A stretch of 64,000 nucleotides of DNA from CAVUCH01 sp963697705 (GTDB lineage Bacteria > Acidobacteriota > Vicinamibacteria > Vicinamibacterales > JAENWD01). Positions 35,790-46,738 of the stretch are shown here, piece after piece. The notes below the pieces were generated by a model. The model saw only the letters and a list, made by a program, of their open reading frames with translations, did not search any database and was not told the origin of the DNA. The DNA is taken from assembly GCA_963697705.1 (NCBI GenBank), contig CAVOPA010000004.1:223236-287235 (forward strand), read 5' to 3'. Numbering within the stretch: position 1 is the first letter of the stretch; each line of letters starts with the position of its first letter. Both the position numbers and the translations under genes were made by a program.

Positions 35790-37163
35790 GTGCGCGTAGC
35801 TGTCCTGACCTTCGGTTGCCGGGTGAACCAGGCGGAATCGCAGGCGATTGAGCGCGATCTGATCGCGGCCGGGTGCGACACTGCGCGTCCGATGGACGCC
35901 GATCTCATCGTCGTCAACAGCTGCTCGGTCACCGCCACCGCCGACCAGGGGACGCGCCAATCGATCCGACGCGTCGCCCGGGAGAACCCCTCCGCGCGTA
36001 TCGTCGTCACCGGCTGCTACGCCACCCGCGCGGCCGCGGACGTTGCCGCGCTGCCCGGCGTCGTCCACGTGATCCCCAACGAGCGAAAGGATGACGCCGC
36101 CGAGGAAGCGCTCTCGGTGTGTTCAACCTGGAACCAGGAACCAGGAACCGCGAACCCGGAACCCGGAACGCACCCGGAACGAGGAACCCAACCCGGCACC
36201 CGGAACCCCGGGAACCCGGAACCACTTCCCGTCCTCCAGTCCCGCACCGCCTTCACCCTCCGCGTCCAGACCGGCTGCGAAGAGTCGTGCTCGTATTGCG
36301 TGATTCCGGCCACACGCGGCGCCGAGCGCAGCACGCCCGTCGCGCCATTGATTGAGGAACTGCAGCGCGTCGAAGCGGCGGGCTACAAGGAGGTGACGCT
36401 GACGGGCGTCCATCTGGGCTCGTATGGACGCGACCTCGACCCGCCCGCCACGCTCGATGCGCTCCTGGAGGCGCTATCGGCTCGCACGCGCACGCTCCGC
36501 TTCCGGCTCGGATCGCTCGAGCCGATGGACTGCACACCCGCGCTGATTGATCGTGCGGCGTCCGGCGATCGCCTCTTGCCTGCCTTCCACCTGCCGCTGC
36601 AGCACGCGAGCGACCGCATGCTCCGCGCGATGCGCCGGCCGTACACATGCGCGGAGTACGACGCGGTCGTGACCCGCGTGCGCGCGCGCATTCCCCACGC
36701 CTCGATCACGGCCGACGTCATCGTCGGGTTCCCCGGTGAACGCGCCGACGACTTCGAGGTGCTGATCCGGTATCTGGCCGCAAGCCCGCTGACGCAGCTG
36801 CACGTGTTTCCGTATTCGGATCGCCCGGGCACGGAAGCGTCGGGCCTGGACGACCGCGTGCACGGGACCGTCGTGCGCGAACGCGCCCGCGCGGTGCGCG
36901 ACATCGGCGCGCAACTCTCGCGCACGTTCCGGCGATCCCAGGCCGGAAGCCTGCGGCCGGCCCTCACGATCGAAGACGGCTCGGTGGCGGTCACGGACAA
37001 TGGGCTGAAGGTCAGAGTCGAGGGAGGGCATCGGCGCAACGAGGCTGTTTGGGTGCGCGTGCCCGATCACGAAGAGACGGATCCGACATTTCACGGAACT
37101 GGCGGGCAGCAGGGGCTTCGTGCAGCTGCGCTCGTGCGAGCCCGACCGGGAGACGTGAAATGA
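35790..37163 (+). CDS. mtaB: tRNA threonylcarbamoyladenosine (t6A37) methylthiotransferase with repeat-derived linker
   Basis: The 457-residue radical-SAM enzyme starts at GTG (VRVAVLTFGCRVNQAESQAIE). The UPF0004 domain has the Cys of FGCRVN, NSCSVTATAD and VTGCYATR for one [4Fe-4S] cluster. The radical-SAM motif CEESCSYCVIP binds the second. It methylthiolates t6A37 in tRNA to ms2t6A. Between the two domains there is a 35-40-residue Pro/Glu/Gly/Asn/Thr-rich linker (about 111-148; NQEPGTANPEPGTHPERG) that other MtaB proteins lack. It is translated from a GGAACCC heptad element inserted in frame. The rest of the protein is intact. Confidence 0.93.
   Translation: MRVAVLTFGCRVNQAESQAIERDLIAAGCDTARPMDADLIVVNSCSVTATADQGTRQSIRRVARENPSARIVVTGCYATRAAADVAALPGVVHVIPNERKDDAAEEALSVCSTWNQEPGTANPEPGTHPERGTQPGTRNPGNPEPLPVLQSRTAFTLRVQTGCEESCSYCVIPATRGAERSTPVAPLIEELQRVEAAGYKEVTLTGVHLGSYGRDLDPPATLDALLEALSARTRTLRFRLGSLEPMDCTPALIDRAASGDRLLPAFHLPLQHASDRMLRAMRRPYTCAEYDAVVTRVRARIPHASITADVIVGFPGERADDFEVLIRYLAASPLTQLHVFPYSDRPGTEASGLDDRVHGTVVRERARAVRDIGAQLSRTFRRSQAGSLRPALTIEDGSVAVTDNGLKVRVEGGHRRNEAVWVRVPDHEETDPTFHGTGGQQGLRAAALVRARPGDVK
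36121..36229. repeat. Heptad array inside mtaB, GGAACCC type
   Basis: About 109 bases of GGAACCC/GGAACCA/GGAACGC units, in the same order as the copies at 10921-10998 and 48300-48378 (including GGAACGCACCCGGAACGAGG). It is in frame with mtaB and has no stop codon. Confidence 0.85.
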
Positions 37164-37173
37164 TGTCGGACCC

Positions 37174-38265
37174 CTAACGCGCACCGTCCATCAGCAGCGC
37201 GGCGCGCTGACCGGCCGTCTTCTTCTGCCCCTCGACGATCAGCTGGCCGCAGGCGGCGCGGATGTCGCGGCCGCGACTCTTGCGCACAGACACTGTCAGG
37301 CCGTGCTCCGCAAGAATGGCCGCAAAGTGATCCACCCGCGCGTCCGACGGCCGCTCGAAGTGGATTCCCGGCGCCGCATTGAGCGGGATCAGGTTCACCT
37401 TGCCCTTGACTCGCGAGAGCAGCCGCACGAGCCGCCGAGCATCCTCGGGCGTGTCGTTGACCCCGTCGAGGAGCACGTACTCGAACGTGATCCGGTCCCG
37501 GCGCTTGAGCGGCACCCGCCCGCACGCCTCGATTAAATCCTCGAGCGGGTACTTGCGGTTGATCGGCACGATCTCGCTGCGCTGCGCGTTCGTCGTCGCG
37601 TGCAGGGAGATGGCCAGATTGGGCATCAGCGGCTCGCGCGCGAGCCGGTCGATCGCCGGCACCAGACCGACGGTAGACAAAGTGATCCGCCGCGGGCTCA
37701 TCGCGAGCCCGTGCTCGTCGCAGAGGATGCGGAGCGCGGTCATCACGTTGTCGTAGTTGTGCAGCGGTTCGCCCATGCCCATCAGCACGATGTTGAAACG
37801 GGCCTCGAGCAGGTTCAGCGTCGATGCCAGCACGCGCACCTGCGCCACGATCTCGCCGGGCGTCAGGTTGCGGACGAACCCCATCTTGCCGGTCAGGCAG
37901 AAGCCGCAATCCATCGCGCAGCCCACCTGGCTCGAGATGCAGAAGGTCATGGCCGGCGTTTCAGGGATGAACACCGATTCGATGCGCCTGCCGTCGGCGA
38001 GCTCGAGCAGGAACTTCTCGGTCCCGTCGGACGAGACATCGCGAGCGGCGCGCCGGGGAGCGGTGACGGTGAACTCGGCCGCGAGCCGTGCCCGAAGCTC
38101 GAGACCGAGGTCGGTCATCTGGATGGGGTCGATCACCCCACGGCGGTGCACCCACCGGAACACCTGGCGGGCATGGAACGGCTTGATCCCCAGGCCGCGG
38201 AAGCGCGACTCCAGAACCGGCAGTTCGAGCGCCGTCAGATCGGGTAGATGGATTGCGCCAGGCAA
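37174..38265 (-). CDS. rlmN: Dual-specificity 23S rRNA A2503 / tRNA A37 C2-methyltransferase
   Basis: The 363-residue radical-SAM enzyme begins MPGAIHLPDLTALELPVL. It has FHARQVFRWVH, TFCISSQVGCAMDCGFCLTGKMGF with the cluster cysteines at about 116, 120 and 123, VLMGMGEPLHNYDNV, ISLHATTNAQRS, and the methyl-carrying Cys region DIRAACGQL near residue 343. It methylates C2 of A2503 in 23S rRNA and A37 in some tRNAs. It is convergent with mtaB, with only 10 bases between stop codons. Confidence 0.97.
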   Translation of the reverse strand: MPGAIHLPDLTALELPVLESRFRGLGIKPFHARQVFRWVHRRGVIDPIQMTDLGLELRARLAAEFTVTAPRRAARDVSSDGTEKFLLELADGRRIESVFIPETPAMTFCISSQVGCAMDCGFCLTGKMGFVRNLTPGEIVAQVRVLASTLNLLEARFNIVLMGMGEPLHNYDNVMTALRILCDEHGLAMSPRRITLSTVGLVPAIDRLAREPLMPNLAISLHATTNAQRSEIVPINRKYPLEDLIEACGRVPLKRRDRITFEYVLLDGVNDTPEDARRLVRLLSRVKGKVNLIPLNAAPGIHFERPSDARVDHFAAILAEHGLTVSVRKSRGRDIRAACGQLIVEGQKKTAGQRAALLMDGAR

Positions 38266-38334
38266 GCGATATCCCCTGTGCCGTCTGCAAGATAGCGGAG
38301 TTCGATTCTAGCACGCGGCTCCGGGGCTTTTCAG

Positions 38335-38364
38335 TTGCCCGGCCGCGGCCGCGCGTGGTATGAT
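38335..38364 (+). promoter_or_regulatory. Promoter of the M16 protease gene
   Basis: TTGCCC (38335-38340), an 18-base spacer and TATGAT (38359-38364). The leader then contains a hairpin, TCTTTGT...ACAAAGA (about 38371-38397), before the GTG start at 38431. Confidence 0.6.
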
Positions 38365-38430
38365 GCTCGTTCTTTGTAACCGACTGATTAACAAAGACTT
38401 CCGGCCCTTTCGCCTGTCTGGATACCTCCC

Positions 38431-39711
38431 GTGATACAGACCGACCGACAGCCGCTGATCGTGCGCGAAGTGTTCGACAACGGCGTCCGCCTGATCACCG
38501 AACGCATGGACCACTTGCGATCGGTGTCCGTCGGTGTGTGGTTGACGCGCGGCTCCCGCGACGAACCGCTCGAGCAGAGCGGCATCGCCCACTTCATCGA
38601 GCACATGCTCTTCAAGGGGACGGGCACGCGCTCGGCCGAAGACATCGCGCAGGCCATCGATTCGGTGGGCGGCCACCTCGACGCGTTCACGGCGAAGGAG
38701 TACGCGAGCTACTACATCAAGGTGCTCGACGAGCACCTGCCGTTCGCGTGGGACATCCTCGCCGACATCGTGCGGCATCCGGCCCTGCGCCCCGACGACA
38801 TCGAGCGCGAGAAGAAGGTGATCCTCGAAGAGATCAAGATGGTCGAGGACACGCCGGACGACCTCGTGCACGAGCTGTTCACGCAGTCCCTCTGGTCAGG
38901 CCACGCGCTCGGGCGGCCGATCCTCGGCGAGCCTGAGACGGTGTCCGCCTTCAACCACCAGACGCTCTCCGACTTTTTCGGCCGCACGTATGTCGCGCCG
39001 AACCTGCTCGTGGTCGCGGTTGGCAACGTCGAACACCAGCATGTTCGAGATCTGGTGGCCGACAGCTTCGGCACGCTCTCGCCGATGACGGCCGCGGCGG
39101 CCCAGGCGGCACCGCGCGTCGTGCCGCAGGTGCAGATCCGCAGCAAGGAGCTCGAGCAGAGCCACATCTGCATGGGTGTCGGCAGCTACCCGCAGCACCA
39201 CGACGACCGATACACGAGCTACGTCCTCAACACGGTGCTCGGCGGCTCGATGAGCTCACGGCTGTTCCAGAACGTGCGCGAGAAGCGCGGTCTCGCCTAC
39301 GCGGTGTTCAGCGGACTTGCGGCGTATCGCGACACGGGCAGCCTCACGATCTACGCCGGCTGCGCCAACGAAGCCGTTGGCGAGGTCATCGACGTCGTTG
39401 TCGACGAAGTGCGCGGCATGAAGGTCACGCTGCCCGAAGCCGAGTTGCGCCGAGCGAAGGACCACCTCAAGGGCAGCCTCATGTTGAGCCTCGAGAGCAC
39501 TTCGAGCCGCATGTCGAATCTCGCGCGGCAGGAGCTCTACTTCGATCGCCAGTTCAGCCTGGACGAGACCCTCGATGGCATCGAGCGCGTCACCCGCGAG
39601 GATGTGCTCCGGGTCGCCGAAGACCTGTTCGCCAACGGCGCGATGGCGGCGACCGTCGTGGGGAATACGAATGGGCTGTTGCTGACGCGGGACAGGCTGG
39701 CGTTGCAGTGA
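38431..39711 (+). CDS. M16 family zinc protease (processing-peptidase-like)
   Basis: The 426-residue product starts at GTG. It has the inverted zinc motif HFIEHMLFKGT (residues 54-58), the downstream Glu in LEEIKMVEDTPDD, and the second-half motif GGSMSSRLFQNVREKRGLAYAV. This is the compact single-chain M16B type related to mitochondrial processing peptidase and bacterial YmxG. It degrades small peptides in the cytoplasm or periplasm; no signal peptide is seen. It is the first gene of a plus-strand run leading into purB, but a hairpin element lies between them. Confidence 0.93.
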   Translation: MIQTDRQPLIVREVFDNGVRLITERMDHLRSVSVGVWLTRGSRDEPLEQSGIAHFIEHMLFKGTGTRSAEDIAQAIDSVGGHLDAFTAKEYASYYIKVLDEHLPFAWDILADIVRHPALRPDDIEREKKVILEEIKMVEDTPDDLVHELFTQSLWSGHALGRPILGEPETVSAFNHQTLSDFFGRTYVAPNLLVVAVGNVEHQHVRDLVADSFGTLSPMTAAAAQAAPRVVPQVQIRSKELEQSHICMGVGSYPQHHDDRYTSYVLNTVLGGSMSSRLFQNVREKRGLAYAVFSGLAAYRDTGSLTIYAGCANEAVGEVIDVVVDEVRGMKVTLPEAELRRAKDHLKGSLMLSLESTSSRMSNLARQELYFDRQFSLDETLDGIERVTREDVLRVAEDLFANGAMAATVVGNTNGLLLTRDRLALQ

Positions 39712-39717
39712 CAACGA

Positions 39718-39830
39718 CAGGCGGGCGGCTGGCGGCGGGCGGCTGGAGCCTGTCAATACGCCGGTGCAGCGCGACGCCCGTGCTGGCCCCCAGCCCCCAG
39801 CCTTCAGCCTCCAGCCCTGGCGCGAGCCAC
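39718..39830. repeat. Heptad-armed hairpin, GGCTGGA type
   Basis: Left arm GGCGGGCGGCTGGCGGCGGG plus GGCTGGAG (39719-39748), a loop of about 40 bases starting CCTGTC, and right arm CCCCCAGCCTTCAGCCTCCA and further units (39787-39819). It ends about 25 bases before the purB start. Confidence 0.85.
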
Positions 39831-39850
39831 AAGACCGTGCGAGCCACCGA

Positions 39851-41176
39851 ATGATCTCCCGCTACACCCACCCCGAGATGGGCCGCATCTGGACCGACGA
39901 GCGGCGCTACGACGCGTGGCTCGCGGTCGAGACGGCGGCCGCTGAGGCGATGGCCGCTGCGGGTCTCATCCCCGCCGACGCCGCTGCCGACATCCGCGCG
40001 CGGGGCGGGTTCGACATCGCGCGCATCGAAGAGATCGAGGCCACGACCCAGCACGACGTCATCGCCTTCACCACCGCCGTCGCCGAGAAGGTGGGACCCT
40101 CTGCCCGATGGCTCCACTTCGGGCTCACTTCGTCGGATGTCGTCGATACTGCGCAGGCGCTGCAGATGCGCGACGCGTGCAATGTCATCCTCGACGACCT
40201 CGAGCGGCTCGCTGCAGCCGTGCGTGCTCGCGCCGAGGAGCACAAGCACACGCCGATGATCGGCCGTACGCACGGCGTCCACGCGGAGCCAATGACGTTC
40301 GGGCTCAAGCTGGCGCTCTGGTACGCTGAGATCGGTCGCAGCATCGAGCGCGTGCGGCGCGTTCGCGGGCTCATCAGCGTGGGCAAGATTTCGGGCGCCG
40401 TCGGCACCTTCGCGCACCTGCCGCCGTCGATCGAAGCCGACGTGTGCCGGCGGCTCGGGCTCGAACCGGCGCCGGTCTCGTCGCAGGTGATCCAGCGCGA
40501 CCGCCACGCCGACCTCATGACGGCGCTGGCGATCTGCGGCGCCTCGCTCGAGAAGTTCGCGCTCGAGATTCGCGGCCTGCAGAAGACCGAAATCGGGGAA
40601 GTCGAGGAGCCGTTCGCCAGGGGGCAGAAGGGATCCTCGGCGATGCCGCACAAGCGCAACCCGATCGGCTGCGAGCAGATCGTCGGGCTGGCGCGGCTGC
40701 TGCGCGGCAACGCGATGGCCGCGCTCGAGAACGTCGCGCTCTGGCACGAGCGGGACATCTCGCACTCCTCGGTGGAGCGCGTGATCCTGCCCGACACGTT
40801 CATCGCGCTCGACCACATGCTCCGGCGCTTCACGCGCATCGTCGCCGGCATGGTCGTCCATGCGGACCGCATGCGGGAGAACCTGGAGCGCTCACGCGGC
40901 GTCGTGTTCTCCGGCCAGGTCCTGCTGGATCTGGCGGCCCGCGGCATCTCCCGCGAGCAGGCCTACACGTGGGTGCAGCGCAACGCCCTCCGCGCGTTCG
41001 ACGAGCGCCGGTCGTTCAAGGACCTCCTGCTCGCCGACGCGGACATCATGCGGGTCCTGATGCGCGACGACATCGAGCGCGCCTTCGACCTCGGCACGCA
41101 GCTGCGGCACGTGGACGAGATCTTCGCGCGGGTGTTCGTGGAGGTTCCGGCTCTCGCGGTCGGCGGTCGGCCGTAG
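39851..41176 (+). CDS. purB: Adenylosuccinate lyase
   Basis: From the ATG at 39851 the product is 441 residues: MISRYTHPEMGRIWTDERRY, FGLTSSDVVDTAQALQ, IGRTHGVHAEPMTFGLK (catalytic His region) and the fumarase-superfamily signature GSSAMPHKRNPIGCEQI. The frame is open upstream to 39764, but that part is the hairpin element. The enzyme cleaves SAICAR to AICAR and adenylosuccinate to AMP, releasing fumarate. It heads the purB-purS-purQ-purL-purF run. Confidence 0.97.
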   Translation: MISRYTHPEMGRIWTDERRYDAWLAVETAAAEAMAAAGLIPADAAADIRARGGFDIARIEEIEATTQHDVIAFTTAVAEKVGPSARWLHFGLTSSDVVDTAQALQMRDACNVILDDLERLAAAVRARAEEHKHTPMIGRTHGVHAEPMTFGLKLALWYAEIGRSIERVRRVRGLISVGKISGAVGTFAHLPPSIEADVCRRLGLEPAPVSSQVIQRDRHADLMTALAICGASLEKFALEIRGLQKTEIGEVEEPFARGQKGSSAMPHKRNPIGCEQIVGLARLLRGNAMAALENVALWHERDISHSSVERVILPDTFIALDHMLRRFTRIVAGMVVHADRMRENLERSRGVVFSGQVLLDLAARGISREQAYTWVQRNALRAFDERRSFKDLLLADADIMRVLMRDDIERAFDLGTQLRHVDEIFARVFVEVPALAVGGRP

Positions 41177-41177
41177 G

Positions 41178-41241
41178 AAAGGCCCGCCTGAAGGCGAGCA
41201 CTACACCCTGGGCGGCGCGCGTAAAGGCGGGGACTACGCGG
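41178..41241. repeat. REP-like cluster R2 (two degenerate copies)
   Basis: AAAGGCCCGCCTGAAGGCGAGCACTAC is followed by a worn copy GTAAAGGCGGGGACTACGCGG, in the purB-purS spacer. The second copy keeps only half of the hairpin. Confidence 0.65.
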
Positions 41242-41273
41242 AAAGCCCTGAAGCCTGGAGCCGAGGAGGATCA

Positions 41274-41513
41274 ATGAGAGCCCGAGTCTTCGTCACCCTC
41301 AAGCCATCCGTGTTCGACCCGCAGGGGCACACGATCACCGAAGCGTTGCACCAGATGGGATACAGCGGCGTTGGAGACGTTCGCCAGGGCAAGTACTTCG
41401 AGATCGACGTCGACGCATCGTCGCCCGAGCAGGCCCACACGCTGGCGTCGGAAGTCGCGCACAAGCTGCTCGCGAATCCAGTCATCGAGAGGTACACGGT
41501 GGAAATTGGCTAG
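41274..41513 (+). CDS. purS: Phosphoribosylformylglycinamidine synthase subunit PurS
   Basis: The 79-residue protein MRARVFVTLKPSVFDPQGHTI ... YSGVGDVRQGKYFEIDV is PurS along its whole length. GAGGAGG lies just upstream of the ATG. PurS bridges PurQ and the small PurL in the three-part FGAM synthase used by Bacillus and many other bacteria. Its presence agrees with the separate purQ and short purL here. Confidence 0.95.
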   Translation: MRARVFVTLKPSVFDPQGHTITEALHQMGYSGVGDVRQGKYFEIDVDASSPEQAHTLASEVAHKLLANPVIERYTVEIG

Positions 41514-41634
41514 AGGCTAGGGGCTGGGGGCTGGAGCCTGTCCCGGAGTGCGACGTGATGGACGCGTGACACAGGCCGGCTGGCGAAATGGTTGGTGCCT
41601 CGCCCCCAGCCTCCCGCCCCCAGCCTCCAGCCAA
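41513..41634. repeat. Heptad-armed hairpin, GGCTGGG type
   Basis: Left arm TAGAGGCTAGGGGCTGGGGG begins at the purS stop. The loop, about 65 bases, starts CCTGTCCCGGAG. Right arm CGCCCCCAGCCTCCCGCCCC and further units (41601-41631). It ends about 20 bases before the purQ start. Confidence 0.85.
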
Positions 41635-41652
41635 GACAGCGTTAGAGGTCTT

Positions 41653-42348
41653 ATGAAATTCGCCATTGTCGTCTTCCCCGGCTCAAACTGCGATCACGAC
41701 GCCTACCACGCCGCGAAGCACGTGCTCGGGCATGAGGCGGAGTTCGTCTGGCACAAGGAAACGAACCTGCGCGGCGCCGACGTGGTCATTCTGCCCGGCG
41801 GCTTCTCGCATGGGGACTACCTTCGCACCGGTGCCATCGCGCGGTTCTCGCCGGTGATGGAGGCAGTGCGCGCGTTCGCGGCGCAGGGCGGCCCGGTGCT
41901 CGGCATCTGCAACGGGTTCCAGATCCTGCTCGAGGCCGGCCTGCTGCCGGGAGCGATGCTCCGCAACGCGGGGCTGAAGTTCCGCTGCGAGCACGTGTAT
42001 CTGCGCGTGGAGCAGACCGACACGCCGTTCACCGCGCTCTGCACGCCCGGGCAGGTCCTGCGCGTCCCGATCGCGCACGGCGAAGGCAACTATTTCGCCG
42101 AACCGGATGTCGTGTCGGCGCTCGAGGCGAACCACCAGGTGGTGTTCAGGTATGCCACGGCTGCCGGCGAGTTCACGGCAGACTCGAATCCGAACGGGTC
42201 GGTCAACAACATCGCCGGGATCTGCAGTGCCAACCGGAACATCCTCGGGCTGATGCCACACCCGGAGCGCGCCTGCGAATCAGCGCTCGGAAGCAAGGAC
42301 GGACTGGTGATGTTCGAGTCCGTAGTCGCGGCGTTGACGGGGGTGTGA
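41653..42348 (+). CDS. purQ: Phosphoribosylformylglycinamidine synthase subunit PurQ (glutaminase)
   Basis: From the ATG at 41653 the product is 231 residues: MKFAIVVFPGSNCDHDAYHA, LPGGFSHGDYLRTGAIA, and the nucleophile Cys in VLGICNGFQILLEAGLLPGA. His and Glu of the triad are in GLMPHPERA. It delivers ammonia from glutamine to PurL. The frame is open further upstream only through the repeat element, so the shorter start is preferred; AGAGG precedes it. Confidence 0.96.
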   Translation: MKFAIVVFPGSNCDHDAYHAAKHVLGHEAEFVWHKETNLRGADVVILPGGFSHGDYLRTGAIARFSPVMEAVRAFAAQGGPVLGICNGFQILLEAGLLPGAMLRNAGLKFRCEHVYLRVEQTDTPFTALCTPGQVLRVPIAHGEGNYFAEPDVVSALEANHQVVFRYATAAGEFTADSNPNGSVNNIAGICSANRNILGLMPHPERACESALGSKDGLVMFESVVAALTGV

Positions 42349-42424
42349 CGCACGTAGGAAGTCCTGGTTCCGGGTGCCGGGTTCGGGCCCGGGCGGCAGT
42401 TCTGGTCCATCGGCGGGAGGCGCC

Positions 42425-42637
42425 GTGAATGATCCAATGGCTGACTCGACAAACACTCGTCGGCTCGTCGGGTACGTGATGCTCGGCGGCGCCGTCCTGA
42501 TGGGCATCCTGGCGGCGCTGTTTCGGACCGAGGTAATTGCCGATGCCGGCGCTCCGCGCAACGCGATTTCGCTGGTGCTCGGCGGCATCGCCGCCGTCGA
42601 CGCGGCAATCGGACTCGTGTTGATTGTGAAGTCGTGA
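42425..42637 (+). CDS. Small two-helix membrane protein
   Basis: The 70-residue product starts at GTG with GGGAGG in front; an ATG 12 bases later is possible. After a polar start (NDPMADSTNTRR) come two hydrophobic helices, LVGYVMLGGAVLMGILAALF and ISLVLGGIAAVDAAIGLVLIV, joined by a short polar loop. No family is recognised. It lies between purQ and purL on the same strand and is probably co-transcribed with them. A role in purine synthesis is not implied by its sequence. Confidence 0.65.
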   Translation: MNDPMADSTNTRRLVGYVMLGGAVLMGILAALFRTEVIADAGAPRNAISLVLGGIAAVDAAIGLVLIVKS

Positions 42638-42702
42638 AGTCGGCGAGCGCGACGGCGGTAGATGCTTGAAACCAGCTCGATCGCGACAACCGGTTGCTGC
42701 CT

Positions 42703-45164
<2,462 letters not shown>

Positions 45165-45184
45165 CGTGAGGCGCGGGACCCGCG

Positions 45185-45308
45185 CGGCCAGGCTCCAGAC
45201 CCCAGGCTCCGGACTCCAGACCGCGTCTGGCACCGGAGCCGACAAGCCCGGGAGGCTGGAGCCGGGAGCCTGGAGCCTGAAACGTGAGCCCGAGAGCCTG
45301 GAGCCGAA
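45185..45308. repeat. Heptad element, GGCTCCA/GGAGCCT type
   Basis: CCAGGCTCCAGACCCCAGGC ... ACAAGCCCGGGAGGCTGGAG ... GAGCCTGGAGCC, filling the purL-purF spacer. The terminal GGAG lies 5-9 bases before the purF ATG and may serve as its ribosome site. Confidence 0.8.
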
Positions 45309-45310
45309 GA

Positions 45311-46738
45311 ATGATCGATAAGTTCCACGACGAATGCGGCGTCTTCGGCATCCACGGCCATTCAGAGGCCGCGAACCTGGCGTACCTCGGGCTCTACGCG
45401 ATGCAGCATCGCGGGCAGGAGAGCGCAGGCATTGCCGCGTCCGACGGGCACCTGATCCGCGTGACCAAGGCGATGGGGCACGTCGCTGAGGTGTTCAACG
45501 CGCCGGTTCTGGCGAAGGTCCCTGGCCCGATGGCCATCGGCCACGTCCGCTATTCGACAGCCGGTGAGAGCCGGCTCTCGAACGCGCAGCCGTTCCTGAT
45601 CGACTGCGCGCACGGGCAGATCGCGATCGCGCACAACGGCAACCTGGTGAACGCGAACGAGCTGCGCGACGACCTCGTGCGCGACGGCTCCATCTTCCAG
45701 ACGAGCAGCGACACCGAGGTCGTGCTGCATCTCTACGCCAAGTCGCGGGCCGCATCGCCCGAGCAGGCCGTGATCGAGTCCGTGGCGCAGGTCCGCGGCG
45801 CGTTCTCGTTCGTGATGCTCACGCAGGACCGGTTGATTGCCGTCCGGGATCCGCACGGCTTCCGTCCGCTCGCGCTCGGCAAGCTCGCCGACGCGTGGGT
45901 GGTCTGCTCCGAGACGTGCGCGCTCGATCTGATTGGCGCCGCTTACGTGCGCGACGTCGAGCCCGGTGAGGTGCTGGTGATCAGCCCCAACGGCATGAAG
46001 TCGTACCGGCCCTTCGCCGTATCGAAGCTGGCGCACTGCGTCTTCGAGCACGTGTACTTCGCACGGCCCGACAGCTACGTATTCGGCCAGAGCGTCAACG
46101 AGGCCCGCACCAATTTCGGCCGCGTGCTCGCGCGCGAGGCGCCGATCGATGCGGACGTCATCGTGCCGATCCCCGACTCTGGCGTGTGTGGCGCGGTCGG
46201 GTTTGCCGAGGAGTCGGGCATCCCGATGCGGATGGGCCTCATTCGCAACCACTACGTCGGGCGCACCTTCATCGAACCCCAGCAGGCCATCCGCCACTTC
46301 GGCGTCCGCGTGAAGCTGAACCCGGTGCGCAGTATCCTCGAGGGCCGGCGCGTCGTGCTCGTGGACGATTCGATCGTGCGCGGCACGACCAGCCGCAAGA
46401 TCGTCAAGATGGTGAAGGCCGCGGGCGCGAAGGAAGTGCACATGCGCATCTGCTGCCCGCCGACGATCTCGCCGTGCTTCTACGGCGTCGACACGCCCCA
46501 GCGCGCCGAGTTGATTGCCGCGACGCACACGACCGAGGAGATCCGCAAGTACCTGAACGCCGAGACGCTCAGCTACCTCAGTCTCGACGGGCTGATGAAC
46601 GGCGTTGGCAACGGCAGCAAGTCGTACTGCACGTCGTGCTACACCGGCGTCTATCCGGTCGCGTTCCCGCGCAACGAGCAGGCGTACCTGCAGCTCACGC
46701 TCAAGAGCGTCGACGAAGAAGATCCCGTCGCCTCATGA
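45311..46738 (+). CDS. purF: Amidophosphoribosyltransferase
   Basis: From the ATG at 45311 the product is 475 residues: MIDKFHDECGVFGIHGHSEAAN. The Cys in DECGVFG becomes the N-terminal nucleophile after removal of a short propeptide, as in the Bacillus-type enzyme. YAMQHRGQESAGIA, RYSTAGES and HNGNLVNANELR complete the glutaminase. RRVVLVDDSIVRGTTSRKIV is the PRPP loop. CCPPTISPCFYGVD and SYCTSCYTGVYP give cysteines expected for the [4Fe-4S] type. It catalyses the first step of purine synthesis. Its stop overlaps the start of the next gene. Confidence 0.97.
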   Translation: MIDKFHDECGVFGIHGHSEAANLAYLGLYAMQHRGQESAGIAASDGHLIRVTKAMGHVAEVFNAPVLAKVPGPMAIGHVRYSTAGESRLSNAQPFLIDCAHGQIAIAHNGNLVNANELRDDLVRDGSIFQTSSDTEVVLHLYAKSRAASPEQAVIESVAQVRGAFSFVMLTQDRLIAVRDPHGFRPLALGKLADAWVVCSETCALDLIGAAYVRDVEPGEVLVISPNGMKSYRPFAVSKLAHCVFEHVYFARPDSYVFGQSVNEARTNFGRVLAREAPIDADVIVPIPDSGVCGAVGFAEESGIPMRMGLIRNHYVGRTFIEPQQAIRHFGVRVKLNPVRSILEGRRVVLVDDSIVRGTTSRKIVKMVKAAGAKEVHMRICCPPTISPCFYGVDTPQRAELIAATHTTEEIRKYLNAETLSYLSLDGLMNGVGNGSKSYCTSCYTGVYPVAFPRNEQAYLQLTLKSVDEEDPVAS

